Assembly: GCA_029532625.1 (NCBI GenBank)
Contig: JARFXM010000004.1
Location: 2,914,001-2,978,000 of the forward strand
Length of the DNA stretch: 64,000 nucleotides
Direction: 5' to 3'
Source of the DNA: Lomentospora prolificans
Lineage: Eukaryota > Ascomycota > Sordariomycetes > Microascales > Microascaceae
Under the pieces are notes generated by a model. The model was not told the origin of the DNA. It was given only the letters and a program-made list of their open reading frames with translations, and did no database searches. A program made the translations under genes and the position numbers. Below are positions 46,601 to 55,197 of the stretch, piece after piece. Position 1 is the first letter of the stretch. Each line of letters opens with the position of its first letter.

Positions 46601-49600
46601 CCGCTATAAGGCAAGCCTATGCGCTATAGACAAGAATGGACAAACCGCCTTGCAAATCGCGGCTCGAAATGGATATGCCGAAATCGTGGAGGCACTGCTC
46701 CTAGTCTGCGAGAGACGCCAGCAGTCGGAACTGGACTCCGCTCTTCTTTTAGCAGCAAAAAAGAAGCACTTTGGCACGGTCATCCAACTCCATCATGCCG
46801 GGGCCAGGTCAGGTTCTCGTGATTCTAAAGGAATGACCGCCCTGCATTACACCATTCAAGCCGAGCATAATGAGAGTAGTACGCTGCTTATCGAACGCCA
46901 GGAGGATGTAGATATCAAGGGTAACAAGAAACAGCAATCCGCCCTTCTGTTAGCAGTCAAAAATGGGTTGAAAGATGCCGTCGTTGCCCTCCTCGGGAAG
47001 GGGGCCGATATCAGCCTCAAGGACTCTAAGAAGCGAACCGCTCTCCACTGGGCAGCTATTGGGTGCGATGTCGAGATCATGAAACTATTGCTCTATCACA
47101 ACAATACGTTTTGTATAAACGAGAAAGATTCTATCGGACGAACGGCCCTGCACTGGGCGGCCTCCCGTGGACAGCCTCATGCTGTAGAACTCCTCCTTCG
47201 TGCGGATGCACACCATGTCATTGAAGATAAGGATGGGCGATCAGCTTTAATATTGGCAGCGATGAGAGGCTCTATTGGACCTGTCCAGGCGTTGCTCAAG
47301 AACGGAAGTGACCCGAAGACACGAGGAAAAGACGGGAAGACTGCCCTTGACTGGGCCGCCACCATTGGGTCTGACAAAGTCGTTGGCGAGTTACTCTCCA
47401 GGATCCAGGTGGATGAGAGCAAGCAGCAGGCATTGGAGCATGCAACCAAGGCGCAGAATTTATTGACGGCAATCACCATCTTTCGCGCCATAGGGGATTC
47501 TGTCATCCGGGACTCAGCGTGGCGCGATATCCTACTCTCGGCAGCGGCTACGTCCCAATATTTCTCGGCGATCGAGGAACTACTCGAGAGTAACCCAGAC
47601 CTTAACCACAAGGATGAGCAAGGGAGAACAGCATTGATGCTAGCGGTCGAGAACAAGAACCTTCAACTGACAAAGAAACTACTCAACTTAAAGGCCAAGG
47701 TCGACTTGCAAGACTGCGACCGTAGGACAGCATTGATGATAGCAGCCAGGTCAGCCAACACCGATCTGATCAAGGAATTATTGGCACGCCATCCAAACTT
47801 AGATTTGCGAGATAGACAAGGCCGTACAGCTCTATATCATGCTACCGAAGAGGGATCCCGCCTAGCTGTGAAGTGTCTTCTGGACAGGGGAGCTGATCCG
47901 AATATCCCAGATTCCCGTGGACGCACTGCGCTGCATATAGCAGCTGAAGATCTGGTCTCTGGCCAAGAGTCTTCTAATTGCCTCTATTCTGTTCTGCAAC
48001 AGCTCGGTGCCCAAGCCGGTTTAATGGATAAGGAAGGCCAGACCCGACGATACAGCGCTGTCTTCGACAATCATGGGGAGAGAAGGCCGCTGCGATGCCA
48101 GCCAATCGTTGGTATCGATATCGATATCGGAGACGCGAAATACCGCTTCGTGCCTCGTATAGTAGCTGAAAATCTGGTCTTGGGGTCCAGGCGGGGGTCT
48201 TCCAATTACCTGGGTGATGTTCTGCTACAACACGGTGCTCAAGCCGGTTTAAAGGACAAGGAAGGTCAGACCCCATTACATTGGGCTGTCCTCAATAATC
48301 GGCGAGAGTTTACTGAAAGGCTGTTGCAACACCGGCCATACGTCAATCTCGACATCGAAGATGCGGAAGGCTGCACCCCGCTGCTGCGAGCAGCCGAGAA
48401 AGGGTATTCTTCTCTGGTGGAACTTCTGCTGGAGTCTCGCTTTAGGCCTAATGTCAAGGACAAAAGTGGCCGAGCACCCTTGTTATTAGCAGCGGAGAGA
48501 GGAGATCTCAAGTCGGTGACTGCTCTCCTTGAGAAAGGGGCGGATCCAAACATTGCTGATCTACAAGGACGCACGCCTCTATTGCAAGCGGCGCACAATG
48601 GACATGGAGACATCGTGAGACGTCTTTTTGACACAAATAATGCAAGCCTAAACCTCGATGCTCGGGATGATATGGGCCGGACAGCGCTGCTTCTAGCGGC
48701 CGAGAACGGCCATACCGCTATTGTGAACACCCTCCTCTCCCGCAATACCAACTCGACTACTGTGGGCTATGACGGAAAGAAGGCGTGGCAGAAAGCTATG
48801 GACAAAGGGCACGCTACTGTTGTAGATATTCTTCTTTCCGAGGGCGATAAGCCCATGCACGACGGGGAAGCGATCAACGAAGCATTGTTACTGGCATCTC
48901 GCAAAGGTTGGATTGCATTGGTCGAGGTCCTGCTCCGAAAAGATGCAGACGTGAATTTCCGAAGTAAAGAAGGCTGGACGGCGTTGCACCTCGCTGCCAT
49001 GAGTGGACACCAAGAAGTGGTGAAGTTGCTGCTCGACAAGGGTATCAGTATCATCATTAAAGACGGCAAGGAACGCACGGCTTTAATGCAAGCCACTGAG
49101 CACGGGTTCGAGTCGATTTTGAGTCTCTTTTTGGACAGGAAGGAGGTCAAGTACGACATTGATGGATGGATGGGTCCAGAAGCGTTATTGTTTGCAGCCG
49201 AGAAAAGTTACACGGGCATGGTCAAGCTGCTCCTTGAGAACAATGTAAACTACAACGCTGTAGACGCGACAAACCGAACGGCAATGGTGCTAGCTGCAGC
49301 AAATGGGAACCACGATATCGTCGAGCGCTTGCTAAAGCAGAAAGCGAGTCCAGACTGCAGGGACGACAATGGCAGAACTGCTCTCCATCATGCAGCTTGG
49401 GGCGGCTATGACAATGTTGTCGAGGTTCTTTTGAGATACGGAGCTGATATCGAGCTTTTAGATAAGCGTCAACAGTCGGCTCTACATCTGGCAGCGGAAC
49501 GAGCATCTCAAAAGACCGTTGAGCGCCTGCTCGAGAAGCGACCTAATGTGAACGCGAAGTCAGCGGATGGTCAAACGGTGCTACATCGCGCAGCGTGGGG

Positions 49601-51587
49601 AGGTTGCTTTGACGTAGTCATGCTCCTCCGCAGAAGCGGTGCGGACCCCTTTATCCGTGATAACTTGGGCATGAAACCATGGCAACTGGCGGCAGAGAAA
49701 GGTCACGAAGCAATTGCCGACGCGCTCCTCAAGGAAGAGGAGAGCGTCACAGACGAGTGTATATCGAAGCAAAAGGGACTAATCTTTACCGCCCGAAAGG
49801 GATACGCACTCATCACTTCCTCACTCCTGAAGAAGGGGGCAGAATGCTCGGTGAAGGATAGGGACGGTCTTACACCGTTGCATTGGGCCGTCAAGAGGGG
49901 TTACAAGGAGCTGGTGCGCCTGCTGATAGACCAAGGGAAAGCGCAGATCGACGTGCTAGACAACCAGCAGCGTACACCCCTTTCCCTGGGCGTCATGAAC
50001 GGCCAGGCGGTAGTAGTGGAAATGCTACTTCAGAAAGGTGCCGACGCCAACATCCCTGGCGCAAGTGGGCAAACTGCGCTTCATGATGCCGCGCAGAACG
50101 GTAATTGGGAAATCGTGAAAGCCTTGGTTAGCTACAAAGCTGACCCGCACGCCCGCGACAATCAGAGGAAAAAGGCCTGGCAGCTCGCAGCTGAGACTGG
50201 CCACCACCAAATCGTACGGTTCCTATTAGAGAAGGAGATCAATATAAATCCCCAGAGCCAAAATATGGAGGAGCTATTCCTACAAATGGTCGAGAGAGGC
50301 CTAGTACCGATGGTCAAGCTACTCCTTGAGAAAGGTGTGAACAAAAACGCAAAGGATACATTCGGAAGAGTTGCACTATGCTTAGCTGCGGAGAACGGCC
50401 GAGACGACGTCGTCTCACTACTGGTCTCAATTGGCGCAGACCCGGGCATTCCAGATTTACGGGGAAAAACACCGCTCCTATGGGCAGCGAGGGCTGGGCA
50501 CTCCAAGATGACCAGCCTACTTCTCGACAATATTGCGACTGACTCCGGCGATGGAGGTCCATCGTCCCAGCCGAACGGGGACAAAAATACGAGTCCCGAC
50601 CCGACTGTAGTGGAGAGTATTACCGGCAAGAAAACCGAGATGTCGAACCACCAGGATCAAAAGGGCCAGACAACACTCCCCGTTGCTATGAAGGAAGATC
50701 ATTTAAATATTATAGGCCCAACTTCAGCAGAAATTGCCAGTAAAAAGGCCGAGATATTAGTAAACTGCCAGGCTCGTCCAGGCCAGGGAGCGCTCCCACT
50801 CGCCAGGGAAGAAGGTCATATGAATGGTGTGGACCAAACTGCAGCAGAAAGGATCAACAAAAGGGCCAAGGTAGTAAACTACCAGGATTCCGAAGGCCGG
50901 ACGGCGCTTTTGGTTGCCACGGAGGAAAGCCACATGAATGTTGTGAAGCTCATGCTTGAGAAGGGACGGCCGGTTATCGACATAAACATGCAAGACATAG
51001 CCGGCAGGACGGCACTACATGTGGCAACAGCAAGAAACAATCATAATATGGTCCAATTACTCATAGACGGGGGGGCCGATCTCGATCTCCGAGACAAGCT
51101 AGAGCGGACACCACTTCTCCTAGCCGCCGAGTGTGCAGATAAGCTTGTGTTCAAAAGGCTCCTTGAAAAAACATCTGGTTCTGTCGATATATCAGATTTG
51201 CGGAAGCGGACTGCTTTACATATTGCGTCTGGACGAGGAGATTGTGTGATGATCGAAGCGCTGCTGGCCAACAAAGCGGATCCAAATCTTGCAGACAACT
51301 TGGGCCGCACACCGCTACTTCTTGCAGTCGAAAATGGCCATGTCGAAGCAGTTGATCTTCTGCTGAAGAACGGAGCCAGGCATGGATCCCCAGATTCGGA
51401 TGGGCAAACACCACTTCACGTAGCGATCGCGAATGGGGACAAGGTGATGACAGAGACGCTTCTTGACCTCTCAAACGCCGACGACTTACACATGAAGACG
51501 CCACTTGGCCAGACTTTGCTATCGCTAGCTAACATAAGTCGGAATTCAAAAGTTATTGACCTGGTCGTGGCGAAAGTCTGTAGGTAA
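43635..51587 (+). CDS. giant HET domain-ankyrin repeat protein
   Basis: One uninterrupted frame of 2650 codons from ATG 43635 to TAA. Residues 90-130 hold a Cys/His cluster (HGQCTFDFCEH and CNEEC) typical of the lead-in to large HET proteins. Residues about 158-285 are the HET domain: PYMAVSHVWADGTG, CWWDTISLPV and ALNNMQHYYADARVTLVHD, then SPWYSRGWTSLELA. The associated C-terminal part follows (PRDIPIISGLLAGVD near 340-354, FSWCPTNILDMP near 392-403). A linker with no recognised domain runs to about 720. From about 720 to 2640 I count roughly 52 ankyrin-like units of about 33 residues. I see no Walker A loop, so a STAND NTPase is not present. HET domains trigger cell death in heterokaryon incompatibility, and ankyrin arrays bind proteins; a receptor role is inferred. 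No signal peptide or transmembrane helix is seen. Confidence 0.95.
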   Translation: MDDFRRFLDGAIDAVQQLGTRLCDKFENATLEASQTSQTADVEILNAVERAKAFRLCLRRIWAVAANLPGREKSLPTLIPAPGMFSIPGHDRQHHEHGQCTFDFCEHSRVDYTSVAQLHEDCNEECGHLVFPLDFLHERVANAQPTAWRLDDPSLLEISRPYMAVSHVWADGTGTGIWGPGKVNKCLYRFFCNIARDFQCEGCWWDTISLPVDSEARGQALNNMQHYYADARVTLVHDLYLRKWEWIDAETACFAIVMSPWYSRGWTSLELAKSHKVKILFKARNGEYVMKDLDVDILAKLNPSSRYHAAAESIRKLRSARMKSLNDLLAILRPRDTSKPRDIPIISGLLAGVDVSRGLSQQEIYQRILRKLGNIAQGNLFHNSATMSAPGFSWCPTNILDMPVAEPNSVLLELRENGDLEGTWHVRDIDSIKLEDYIWKGTHALTRVYLESAVKGREKDNHLLLFEDEHPRDRALLVRLMRNEEESMTMLCCRFVGPVYFRSGSPWGHINGKDYVVTKVRIGSAEGMQELTEKAWQYVRMLADAKKPTSEASKAPAKKDISRARTDSFGKDDPIRSRSKNHWKALLYLENDAVTPRLFQESAKMPTTEKSPFQPSNENNITQLLKWLELWTPKNLRCKAEFPEENMALYLVPNSDGADSRAKPGAFFYGNQDMIPKIKSWISQVPEFETGRIKLLILNEDDEIEENSDDSSARQSLAGNALRVAIYNGIGIDIEPLVALLLDNNAQHAPDADGQMPLHLAVQQGMIKVAEELLTNARNAADADIMTTGWFKQSALHIAAKNGNLEIVRLLVHKSKSLDAQVTTPPGNPLITLIRVLETLDPQPAELRKLRKLEERRGQTALHLAAENGNSEIVKLLLEQGASPNVRNSRNQTPLHCAAYDGHDSIVAVLLIHTENNSGNQEVAESLHLETNGASKGNDTSTDIGVSDENSVRLNPSDQAQLNIQDIDGQTPLHLAAQKGHKRVVDVLIRYKASLCAIDKNGQTALQIAARNGYAEIVEALLLVCERRQQSELDSALLLAAKKKHFGTVIQLHHAGARSGSRDSKGMTALHYTIQAEHNESSTLLIERQEDVDIKGNKKQQSALLLAVKNGLKDAVVALLGKGADISLKDSKKRTALHWAAIGCDVEIMKLLLYHNNTFCINEKDSIGRTALHWAASRGQPHAVELLLRADAHHVIEDKDGRSALILAAMRGSIGPVQALLKNGSDPKTRGKDGKTALDWAATIGSDKVVGELLSRIQVDESKQQALEHATKAQNLLTAITIFRAIGDSVIRDSAWRDILLSAAATSQYFSAIEELLESNPDLNHKDEQGRTALMLAVENKNLQLTKKLLNLKAKVDLQDCDRRTALMIAARSANTDLIKELLARHPNLDLRDRQGRTALYHATEEGSRLAVKCLLDRGADPNIPDSRGRTALHIAAEDLVSGQESSNCLYSVLQQLGAQAGLMDKEGQTRRYSAVFDNHGERRPLRCQPIVGIDIDIGDAKYRFVPRIVAENLVLGSRRGSSNYLGDVLLQHGAQAGLKDKEGQTPLHWAVLNNRREFTERLLQHRPYVNLDIEDAEGCTPLLRAAEKGYSSLVELLLESRFRPNVKDKSGRAPLLLAAERGDLKSVTALLEKGADPNIADLQGRTPLLQAAHNGHGDIVRRLFDTNNASLNLDARDDMGRTALLLAAENGHTAIVNTLLSRNTNSTTVGYDGKKAWQKAMDKGHATVVDILLSEGDKPMHDGEAINEALLLASRKGWIALVEVLLRKDADVNFRSKEGWTALHLAAMSGHQEVVKLLLDKGISIIIKDGKERTALMQATEHGFESILSLFLDRKEVKYDIDGWMGPEALLFAAEKSYTGMVKLLLENNVNYNAVDATNRTAMVLAAANGNHDIVERLLKQKASPDCRDDNGRTALHHAAWGGYDNVVEVLLRYGADIELLDKRQQSALHLAAERASQKTVERLLEKRPNVNAKSADGQTVLHRAAWGGCFDVVMLLRRSGADPFIRDNLGMKPWQLAAEKGHEAIADALLKEEESVTDECISKQKGLIFTARKGYALITSSLLKKGAECSVKDRDGLTPLHWAVKRGYKELVRLLIDQGKAQIDVLDNQQRTPLSLGVMNGQAVVVEMLLQKGADANIPGASGQTALHDAAQNGNWEIVKALVSYKADPHARDNQRKKAWQLAAETGHHQIVRFLLEKEININPQSQNMEELFLQMVERGLVPMVKLLLEKGVNKNAKDTFGRVALCLAAENGRDDVVSLLVSIGADPGIPDLRGKTPLLWAARAGHSKMTSLLLDNIATDSGDGGPSSQPNGDKNTSPDPTVVESITGKKTEMSNHQDQKGQTTLPVAMKEDHLNIIGPTSAEIASKKAEILVNCQARPGQGALPLAREEGHMNGVDQTAAERINKRAKVVNYQDSEGRTALLVATEESHMNVVKLMLEKGRPVIDINMQDIAGRTALHVATARNNHNMVQLLIDGGADLDLRDKLERTPLLLAAECADKLVFKRLLEKTSGSVDISDLRKRTALHIASGRGDCVMIEALLANKADPNLADNLGRTPLLLAVENGHVEAVDLLLKNGARHGSPDSDGQTPLHVAIANGDKVMTETLLDLSNADDLHMKTPLGQTLLSLANISRNSKVIDLVVAKVCR
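47937..48386 (+). repeat. in-frame tandem duplication of about 225 bp inside the ankyrin array
   Basis: The block GCTGAAGATCTGGTCT at 47943 recurs as GCTGAAAATCTGGTCT at 48165, and GGTGCCCAAGCCGGTTTAA at 48006 recurs at 48234 with one change. The offsets are 222 and 228 bp, differing by a two-codon indel. The protein shows GAQAGLMDKEGQT and GAQAGLKDKEGQT 76 residues apart. Copy 1 has lost the ankyrin consensus after this point; copy 2 keeps it (PLHWAV). Confidence 0.85.
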
Positions 51588-53807
51588 TTAATTGGTAATA
51601 TTCAATAGTCTAGAATACTCACTTGTATGCTTTGTTTTTGACTGATATAGTAGTCTGAGTGACTTTACTAAACTTGTTATTATACTAATATGTAGAAGAC
51701 TAGTCAAGAAATGCTTACGCCATCGTTTATGTCAACTTCCAATGCTCTTCGCCTTCTCATTTTCCCTGGCTCAAAGTCACGATTAAACCTTTCCACCTCG
51801 ATTATGCGTGTTGTTAACTTTAACGCCTTCACTTTCAGTCTATAATTACGACTTCTGCATATCCTCTTCTTGATGATGGCTATACATTCAAGTTGTTTAA
51901 TACCACTATTTCAGGGATTGGAGCAAAATTGTAATAGCCACTCGAAGCTGGGTTCAAAAAGTAGTGATAATATAGACGAGCCTCTGCTTATGAAATCGAT
52001 ACAGTCCTTAAATAAATACACCTAATAACAATAGTAAAAATGCACAAATGAACGTGTAGAATACCTAGAGATGTAGACGAATTTCTAAACGCTGGGTATA
52101 TCTATTATTATTCGATAAGCGAGTCACAAACAAGGGCTGCCGCCTAACTATTGAGCCCTAAGGTATGATGTCGAGGACGGTACCTTCGAAACCCCAAGAG
52201 AGTGTACTCATGTTATTGGCATCCTCCAAGCCTCTAATATAGCTGAAATAACTGATATATTCATCCTACACAATAAGATCTCTCGTCAATGATGGAGTGC
52301 CGTATAATACCTATCTATGACACTTGTGGTACTATTATTCCGGCCTTTGGGTCGTGACGCCTGATTGCAAGCTGTTGGGCTGCTTGTAGGTTTGTCGGTT
52401 AGAGACGCCTCGTACTTCTAGTTGTTGCTAGATAGTACAAGCTTAATATTGAGAATAAAATAGTCGAGATTGATGATGGAATCTTCTATCTCGCCACGCA
52501 GAGCATGCTTCCTTCCAAATTGCGAGGTGTAATAGGTCAGGTATGTCTTCCTTGCTCGGGTGGCCTTGGCACGCTTCCCATTACTCCATGGCCGTAAAGG
52601 TACGACATATCATTAACAAATATGTAGTCCTAGATATATTACTCTTCTAAAGGGGACGAAATACTTCAGTAAGCGGAGCTAATTTAATGAAGAATACAGT
52701 GCTTCATCCTGTCCTCCTTGATATGTACTTGCTGTAAAAGAACGGGGAAAAGCTGAATGGTCGTTCTCCGGCTTTTTTACCCTTCTATTCGTTGAAATCC
52801 ATATAATCTAGCCCAGAATCAAACTCGAGTTGTAGTAGCCATGACGTGGATCTGCTCTGAGTACGTAGATGAGTTTGCATTGACAGTTATAGGGTTAGGG
52901 CGCATCAGCTTCTTCTCTACAATATTAGCTGCACCGAAGGAGGTGATGGAGGTAACCACCAGTGCGTATACGTAGCAAGGAGATTCCAATATACATATTC
53001 CGCGGTGGAATATCCGGTTGCAACAACAATATCAACAACAACCAAAATGGCCAAATGGTAAGCAACGCGAAAACAAGGAGCCGGTGCGACGATGGGTTGT
53101 CCGTCGGCCGTAGCACCCGCTACACGCATTGGTTGATTTTGCAAGGAGCTGTCTGTGCTAAGGAGCTAGAGGTGAAGAAACTTGAACAAGGCTCTAATGA
53201 CCAGTCAATTCAGCGAACATTTAGATGAGCTATAAGACCGACGTAATAGGTCGGGGGGGAGTATCGGCAGAGAATGTAGGGTTGGCACCGTTCCTGGCTT
53301 CGGAGCCGATTAATATCAATCAAGATTTTACAGGGCCAGAAGCTTCGCGGAGACGAGCAACGTGTGACACTTAGGATTCGGTTTATATAAATAGACGGGA
53401 TCCCTGCCATTGAGGCGTATTTAAGGTGCTGACATTGATGCCAATTATAGCACAAATCGACTGCACCAAAATAACCACCTCACTACTCGTAAGTGCGAGC
53501 ATTTAACCCCACCAAGGAGATAAACGAGTGAAGCACCTTCGCCAACGTGCATGGTCGCTGCTAGCATAAACAGGGATGGGATGTAATGGCTGAAGGGTGG
53601 AAGAAATCTTATTATACGTTTGCAATCGAGACCAACGCATTCTATCAGCCCAAGTCAAGCGTATGACGTGTAATTATGCATTCTGTTCTCCGAGGGGAGC
53701 AGAAATGAGGTATTATCTTTCCATTCTCCGTAATAATTGGTATCAGGGTCGAGAAGCTCAGCATGTTCTTCTTAGCCAGTTTACTTACAAACCCCGGTGG
53801 CGGGTCC
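51588..53807. other. AT-rich gene-free stretch
   Basis: About 2.2 kb, visibly rich in A and T with many stops in all frames and no frame over 90 codons. This composition, directly after the HET-ankyrin gene, resembles RIP-mutated or degenerate mobile DNA, but no transposon remnant can be recognised by eye. Confidence 0.6.
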
Positions 53808-54734
53808 CTAGATTTGGTACCCTTCTAATTCCTTCTCAGTCCAATCCCATAGTTTCTTAGCCAGCTGATCACTCTTTCCATAAGAACTAGCCCTGTTCGG
53901 TATGCCAATCGGCTCGTAGTACTCCCCGCTCTTGACATCGTCAGAAACGGATGCCCAGAGCTGGTTCCTGGCACCGGTCTCAACTGTGGTGAAGAAGTAA
54001 GACGACGCAGGTAGAAAGACCTTAAGAATAGCCGGCGTGTCCGTGGCTGCTTTGAACAGATTTGTGTTCACAATCCCGGGATGCACAGCTACAGAGGTAA
54101 ATTGAGGGTACTCCTTGGCAAGCTGACGGATGAAAAGGATGTTTGCCAGTTTGCTTTGACCATACCTCGCGTAAGTGCTCATGCTTTCGCCAGTAGTCTT
54201 GAGCGAGTCGAACTCGATTCCACCAGTGGCTGCATAGTTATGGCCCATCGACGAGAGAGCGACGATGCGCGCACCGGTATCGGAGCTCTTGGCAGTTTTG
54301 TCTAGGATTGGGACAAGGAGCTTGGTCAAGAGCGCGTGACCGACGTGGTTCGTGCCGAATTGAATCTCGTATCCTTCTTTTGTAAGCTCTGGCGGGATAG
54401 CCATGACTCCTGCGTTGAGGAGGAGAATGTCTAAGCGGTCAGACCGTGCCGAAAATGTCGCGGCCGCCCTTTTGACTGATTCGAGAGAGGTGAGGTCAAG
54501 CTCCAGCAGCTCGATTGGAGCATCGGGAATCTCCTTCTTGATGTCATCTACCGCGGCTTGGGCCTTTTGGAGATTTCGCGCTGCCAGCCAGATCCGAGAG
54601 GGCTTGTGGCGTGCGTATTCCAGCACGCATTGCTTGCCGAGGCCATTTCCCCCTCCGGTTACGAGAATGACTCTGCCTTCGAGCGACGGGATATCCGTTT
54701 TTGGCGTAAAGGAAACGGATTTGCCCCACAACAT
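53808..54734 (-). CDS. short-chain dehydrogenase/reductase (retinol dehydrogenase-like)
   Basis: An intact intronless SDR of 308 residues that should use NAD(P)(H) to oxidise or reduce an alcohol/ketone substrate. Motifs: TGGGNGLG (26-33) for cofactor binding, LAARN at the end of strand 2, LDLTSLESV with Asp80 near the adenine, LLLNAG (104-109), the catalytic Ser in VALSSMGH (about 161-162) and YGQSK (Tyr191, Lys195), then VHPGIVNTNL after strand 6. This spacing fits the classical or extended retinol dehydrogenase/WWOX-like fungal SDRs. The ATG at 54734 is used because upstream in-frame codons begin at TTG and add only a hydrophobic stretch. The C-terminal half includes a hydrophobic segment (FLPASSYFFTTVE) that may touch membranes. 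Substrate unknown; no biosynthetic cluster partner is nearby. Confidence 0.94.
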   Translation of the reverse strand: MLWGKSVSFTPKTDIPSLEGRVILVTGGGNGLGKQCVLEYARHKPSRIWLAARNLQKAQAAVDDIKKEIPDAPIELLELDLTSLESVKRAAATFSARSDRLDILLLNAGVMAIPPELTKEGYEIQFGTNHVGHALLTKLLVPILDKTAKSSDTGARIVALSSMGHNYAATGGIEFDSLKTTGESMSTYARYGQSKLANILFIRQLAKEYPQFTSVAVHPGIVNTNLFKAATDTPAILKVFLPASSYFFTTVETGARNQLWASVSDDVKSGEYYEPIGIPNRASSYGKSDQLAKKLWDWTEKELEGYQI

Positions 54735-55164
54735 GTTTGCTGGTCGGAGGCGGTAGCACAGAAATAAGGAAGACGGGAGGTTTGAAATGGGAAGTATCAA
54801 GAAAGTGAGCGGGTACTAATATCACGAAAGTTGAAAAAGTTGGAAAGATCAATCTCATCTGAGTGGTGGGAGGATACCACAGCAACGCAGGCATGGCCAG
54901 GCCAGCCAAGCCCGCAAGGGTTAAAACATTTGACTCTCTACTTGTACCTTCGTACATGGTATTAGTTCTTGAACCAATGCTGGCGTTGAAATTGACCAAA
55001 AGTGGATGGGGCAAGATTAGTCAGTCAACTTTAGGGGCTTGACCAATCGGCCACTTTCCCCAAAGTGGGACTCATACTCACAAGAAAAAAGGGCATTCTC
55101 GACATGTCATGAGAGTGTCGGTCACCGGCGTCGGACACTCGAAGCCTTGGGGGTTTGCAGGCGG

Positions 55165-55197
<33 letters not shown>

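Noticed and set aside
43635..51587. Possible NACHT/NB-ARC module between HET and ankyrin parts
   Set aside because: No GxxxxGK[ST] loop or Walker B-like strand was seen in residues 285-720.
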